Origin: CAIWHR01 sp963734055
Lineage (GTDB): Bacteria; Pseudomonadota; Gammaproteobacteria; Burkholderiales; Casimicrobiaceae
DNA length: 64,000 nucleotides
Direction: 5' to 3'
Assembly (NCBI GenBank): GCA_963734055.1
Contig: CAVTFQ010000001.1
Location: 1 to 64,000 of the forward strand
Part shown: positions 61,109 through 64,000 of the stretch, one piece after another
How positions within the stretch are numbered: position 1 is the stretch's first letter
Layout of the letters: each line of letters begins with the position of its first letter
The notes under the pieces: model-generated
Seen by the model: the letters and a program-made list of their open reading frames with translations, nothing else
What the model was told of the DNA's origin: nothing
Databases searched by the model: none
Position numbers and translations under genes: made by a program

Positions 61109-63928
61109 GTGCACGAGCCCTCCAAACTGACGACGCTGCTCTTCACCGACATCGAAGGCAGCACGCGCCTGTGGGAGCAGGAGGCGGCGAGCATGTCGCT
61201 CGCGCTCGCCGAGCACGACCGCCTCTCCCGTGTCGCGGTCGCCGATCATCGCGGCGCGATCGTCAAGATGACCGGCGACGGCATGTACGCGGCCTTCGCC
61301 GATCCGGCGGACGCCCTCGCCGCCACGGTGGCTCTCCAGCGCTCGCTCGATGCCCTCGCGAACGCGAAGCCGGTGTCGCTCCGCCTCCGCGCGGGGCTGC
61401 ACCTGGGACTCGTCGAGCGGCGCGACGACGATCTCTTCGGCAGCCCGGTCAATCGCGCCGCCCGGATCATGAAGGCCGCGCACGGCGGCCAGATCCTGGT
61501 GTCGCAAGCGGTGGTCGATCGCACCCGCGAACGGCTGCCCGACGGCGCTTCCCTGCGTGACCTCGGCGCCGTGCGGCTGCGCGACCTCGCGACGAGCGAA
61601 CACGTCTACCAGCTCCTGCACCCCGATCTGCGGCAGGACTTCCCTGCGCTGCGCTCGCTCGAGGCGACGCCCAACAACCTGCCCCAGCAGGCGACGTCAT
61701 TCATCGGGCGCGAAAGCGAGCTGGCCGAGGCAAAGCGGCTCCTCGACGGGACGCGGCTCCTCACGCTCCTCGGCATGGGCGGCCTCGGCAAGACGCGCCT
61801 CTCCCTGCAGATCGCCGCCGACGTGCTCGACCGCTATCCCGATGGCGTATGGTTCGTCGACCTCGCGCCGATCCGCGATCCGTCGCTGGTTCCCAACGCC
61901 ACCGGCCACGTGCTGGGCATTCGCGAGGAAGCCGGCAAGTCCTTGACCCAGAGCCTGTGCGAGCACCTGCGCGAGCACACGCTGCTGATCGTCCTCGACA
62001 ACTGCGAACACCTGGTCGACGCGTGCGCCAGCCTTGCCGACACGCTGCTCAAGGCGATTCCGGGGATCCGCATCCTCGCGACGAGCCGCGAAGCGCTGCA
62101 CATCCAGGGCGAGCAGACGTATCCGGTGCTCCCGCTGCGCGTCCCCGACCGCAAAGCCGGCGCCGATGCGCTCCTGCGCTCCGACGCGGTGCAGCTCTTC
62201 GTCGAGCGAGGACGGCTGCAGCGGCCGGACTTCGCCGTGACCGACGACGACGCGGCCGCGGTCGCCGAGCTGTGCGCTCGTCTCGACGGCATCCCGCTCG
62301 CGCTGGAGCTCGCGGCGGCACGGCTCCGTTCGCTGTCGGTCGCCGAGATCAACGCACGGCTGCACGACCGGTTCAGGCTCCTGACGGGCGGCAGCCGCGT
62401 CGCGCTCGAGCGGCAGCAGACGCTGCGCGCGCTCGTGAGCTGGTCGTATGACCTCCTGCGCGAGGATGAGCAGATCGTGCTCGACCGCCTCTCCGTCTTC
62501 GCCGGCGGCTTTGACCTGCAGGCCGCCGAGGCGGTCTGCGGCGCCGACCCGATCGCGCCGGAGGACGTCCTGGATCTCGTCAACTCGCTCGTCGACAAGT
62601 CGCTGATCATGGTCGAGCAGGAGGGTCGCGCGTCGCGCTACGGCCTGCTCGAGACGATCAAGGAATTCGCCCACGAGCACCTGACGAAGCGCCCCGGCCT
62701 GCAGACGGCGATCCGCGAGTTCGCGAGCGAGCGGCTGAAGGAGCGCGACGACGTCGCCGCGACCGCAGCACGCCACTGTGAGTATTACCTCAACCTGGCG
62801 AAGATGGCGCGCCCCCGGCTCGTGGGGCCCGAGGACGCCGAATGGACGCGACGCCTCGAAGTCGAGCTCGACAACCTTCGCGCGGCGATCGCGCTCTCGC
62901 TCGCTGGCGGTGTGGACCCGGTCATCGCCGTCAAGATTGAGGTTGCGCTGATGACGTTCCGGATTCGGCGCGGCTACTCAAACGAAGCCCGCAACAACGT
63001 GCGCGCTGCGCTTATGCTTCCGGAGATCCGCGACCCAAACGTGGCGCGTGGCCACGCGCTCTACCTGGGTGGTGCATTCGCGATCCTTCAGGGGGACTAT
63101 GCGGAGGCAGCGGCGATGCTGAACGAATGCCTCGCGATACGCCGCGCGCTCGGCGCACCGAAAGATACGGCGCCAACGCTGTCGACGCTATCGACTCTGC
63201 ATCTGCGCCAGGGCGACGTGGCCCAGGCACGCGTGTGCGAGGAGGAGGCGCTTGCCCTCTACCGCGCACAAGGCGATCGGTTCGGAGAGGCCGTCGGGTT
63301 GTTCAATCTCGGAGAAATCGCTGTCCGGCAAGCCGATGATGCCAGCGCGCGGAGGCTGTTCGAACAGGGTCTGTTGATCGCGCGTAGCATTCGCGACGCC
63401 GAGCTCGAGGGTGAGTGCGAACGGAACCTAGGAGAACTCGCGCTCGTTGCGGGCGATCTGGATGGCGCGCGCAGGCGGTTCGCGTGCTCGCTCAAGATCT
63501 GTCAGCAGGCCGAAGACATGCGGAACGAGGCAATCGCGCTCTGGTGCCTCGGCAAGGCTGATGTCGCGGGCGGTGAACCTTCGTCCGGGCGCGTGAAGTT
63601 CGCCGACGCGCTGCGCGCCTTCGAGTCGTTCCAGATGAGTTCCGAGGCGCTCGACTGTCTCGAGGATTTCGCAGCACTCATGCAGGACGCGGGTCGCTGC
63701 GATGGCGCGGTGCACCTACACGCGGCTGCCAGTGCGATCCGCGAGCGATTGGGCATCCCTAGGCTGCACCGCGGCGAGTCGAGGCGTCTATCGAGTATCG
63801 AAGCCGCCCACGAGGCGCTGGGCGAGGAGGCGTTTGACGCGGCCTGGGCCGAGGGTGCGACATGGGCGCTCGACGATGCGATCGACGCCGCGCTATCGTT
63901 CGCGGACGAGGCCGCACTCACCGCCTGA
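61109..63928 (+). CDS. Class III adenylate cyclase-STAND ATPase-TPR fusion
   Basis: A 939-residue protein. The cyclase domain (about 5-170) has both metal Asp residues (LLFTDIEGSTRLWE and KMTGDGMYAAF) and NRAARI for the transition state. A STAND NTPase follows (about 195-500: PQQATSFIGRESELAEAKRL, Walker A GMGGLGKTR, Walker B LLIVLDNCEH), then TPR-like repeats (about 620-860). The STAND part resembles those of the two winged-helix paralogues at 48.9-53.9 kb. The GTG at 61109 follows GGAG. It is divergent from the FecR gene. It could make cAMP in response to a signal sensed by its repeats. Confidence 0.9.
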   Translation: MHEPSKLTTLLFTDIEGSTRLWEQEAASMSLALAEHDRLSRVAVADHRGAIVKMTGDGMYAAFADPADALAATVALQRSLDALANAKPVSLRLRAGLHLGLVERRDDDLFGSPVNRAARIMKAAHGGQILVSQAVVDRTRERLPDGASLRDLGAVRLRDLATSEHVYQLLHPDLRQDFPALRSLEATPNNLPQQATSFIGRESELAEAKRLLDGTRLLTLLGMGGLGKTRLSLQIAADVLDRYPDGVWFVDLAPIRDPSLVPNATGHVLGIREEAGKSLTQSLCEHLREHTLLIVLDNCEHLVDACASLADTLLKAIPGIRILATSREALHIQGEQTYPVLPLRVPDRKAGADALLRSDAVQLFVERGRLQRPDFAVTDDDAAAVAELCARLDGIPLALELAAARLRSLSVAEINARLHDRFRLLTGGSRVALERQQTLRALVSWSYDLLREDEQIVLDRLSVFAGGFDLQAAEAVCGADPIAPEDVLDLVNSLVDKSLIMVEQEGRASRYGLLETIKEFAHEHLTKRPGLQTAIREFASERLKERDDVAATAARHCEYYLNLAKMARPRLVGPEDAEWTRRLEVELDNLRAAIALSLAGGVDPVIAVKIEVALMTFRIRRGYSNEARNNVRAALMLPEIRDPNVARGHALYLGGAFAILQGDYAEAAAMLNECLAIRRALGAPKDTAPTLSTLSTLHLRQGDVAQARVCEEEALALYRAQGDRFGEAVGLFNLGEIAVRQADDASARRLFEQGLLIARSIRDAELEGECERNLGELALVAGDLDGARRRFACSLKICQQAEDMRNEAIALWCLGKADVAGGEPSSGRVKFADALRAFESFQMSSEALDCLEDFAALMQDAGRCDGAVHLHAAASAIRERLGIPRLHRGESRRLSSIEAAHEALGEEAFDAAWAEGATWALDDAIDAALSFADEAALTA

Positions 63929-64000
63929 CCTGAGGTACCTCACAAGAAACAAGACGCCAGCCGTCGCGAGGTCGGCGGGCGGCCGGGTTGCCGCGCGCGT

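Overview
This window is most likely a chromosomal segment of a high-GC betaproteobacterium. The evidence is the gene order rimP-nusA-infB-rbfA-truB-(gap)-rpsO-pnp, the block fmdB-DUF502-aspS-nudB, the betaproteobacterial-looking tRNA-Asn, and two proteins with IPTL-CTERM sorting tails. The exact family is not decidable by eye; Burkholderiales or Nitrosomonadales relatives such as Usitatibacter-like bacteria are an inference.

Region 1 (1-7316, all + strand) is a run of accessory envelope genes: a DUF3302 protein, an HlyD-type adaptor, a NodT-type outer-membrane factor, a secreted GQRDD-repeat protein, a cation/proton antiporter, a membrane protein, a beta-propeller protein and a secreted protein. 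Six of the eight are broken by frameshifts, while every gene after about 8 kb reads through intact. From 7.3 to 8.9 kb come a gene-poor stretch, an AbrB/PIN toxin-antitoxin pair and tRNA-Asn.

Region 2 (9-24 kb) is rich in signalling: a FIST sensor overlapping a PAS-GGDEF-EAL enzyme, and a 1334-residue protein with seven PAS domains plus GGDEF-EAL. Between and after these lie pgsA, uvrC, a family-5 uracil-DNA glycosylase, an alpha/beta hydrolase, a triple beta/gamma-crystallin protein, a CoA-binding protein, metY and dsbB. Region 3 (24-32 kb) holds a RHH/PIN pair, an SDR, NfeD plus an SPFH protein, fmdB-DUF502-aspS, a secreted barnase-like RNase with its barstar, and nudB.

Region 4 (31.7-34.4 kb) is the most unusual locus. 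A nucleotidyltransferase diverges from a PqqD-like peptide chaperone, a 57-residue peptide with a perfect ribosome-binding site, and an HPr-kinase-like enzyme. It looks like a small peptide-modification or export cassette. A 16-bp motif in its divergent promoter recurs exactly upstream of one IPTL-CTERM gene and nearly so upstream of the second, which suggests a shared regulon.

Region 5 (34.6-47.3 kb) is the conserved transcription/translation operon on the minus strand (rimP, nusA, infB, rbfA, truB, rpsO, pnp, then fumC). Two opposite-strand IPTL-CTERM genes are inserted between truB and rpsO, a palindromic repeat fills the infB-rbfA gap, and an intrinsic terminator in the leader suggests attenuation.

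Region 6 (47.4-64 kb) has a HerA-like ATPase and two tandem winged-helix STAND regulators with diverged sensor domains. A low-GC beta-helix protein and a secreted protein follow. Then comes a STAS-MBL-CHASE2/PP2C operon facing a FecR-domain/OmpA-lipoprotein pair, and last an adenylate-cyclase-STAND-TPR fusion.
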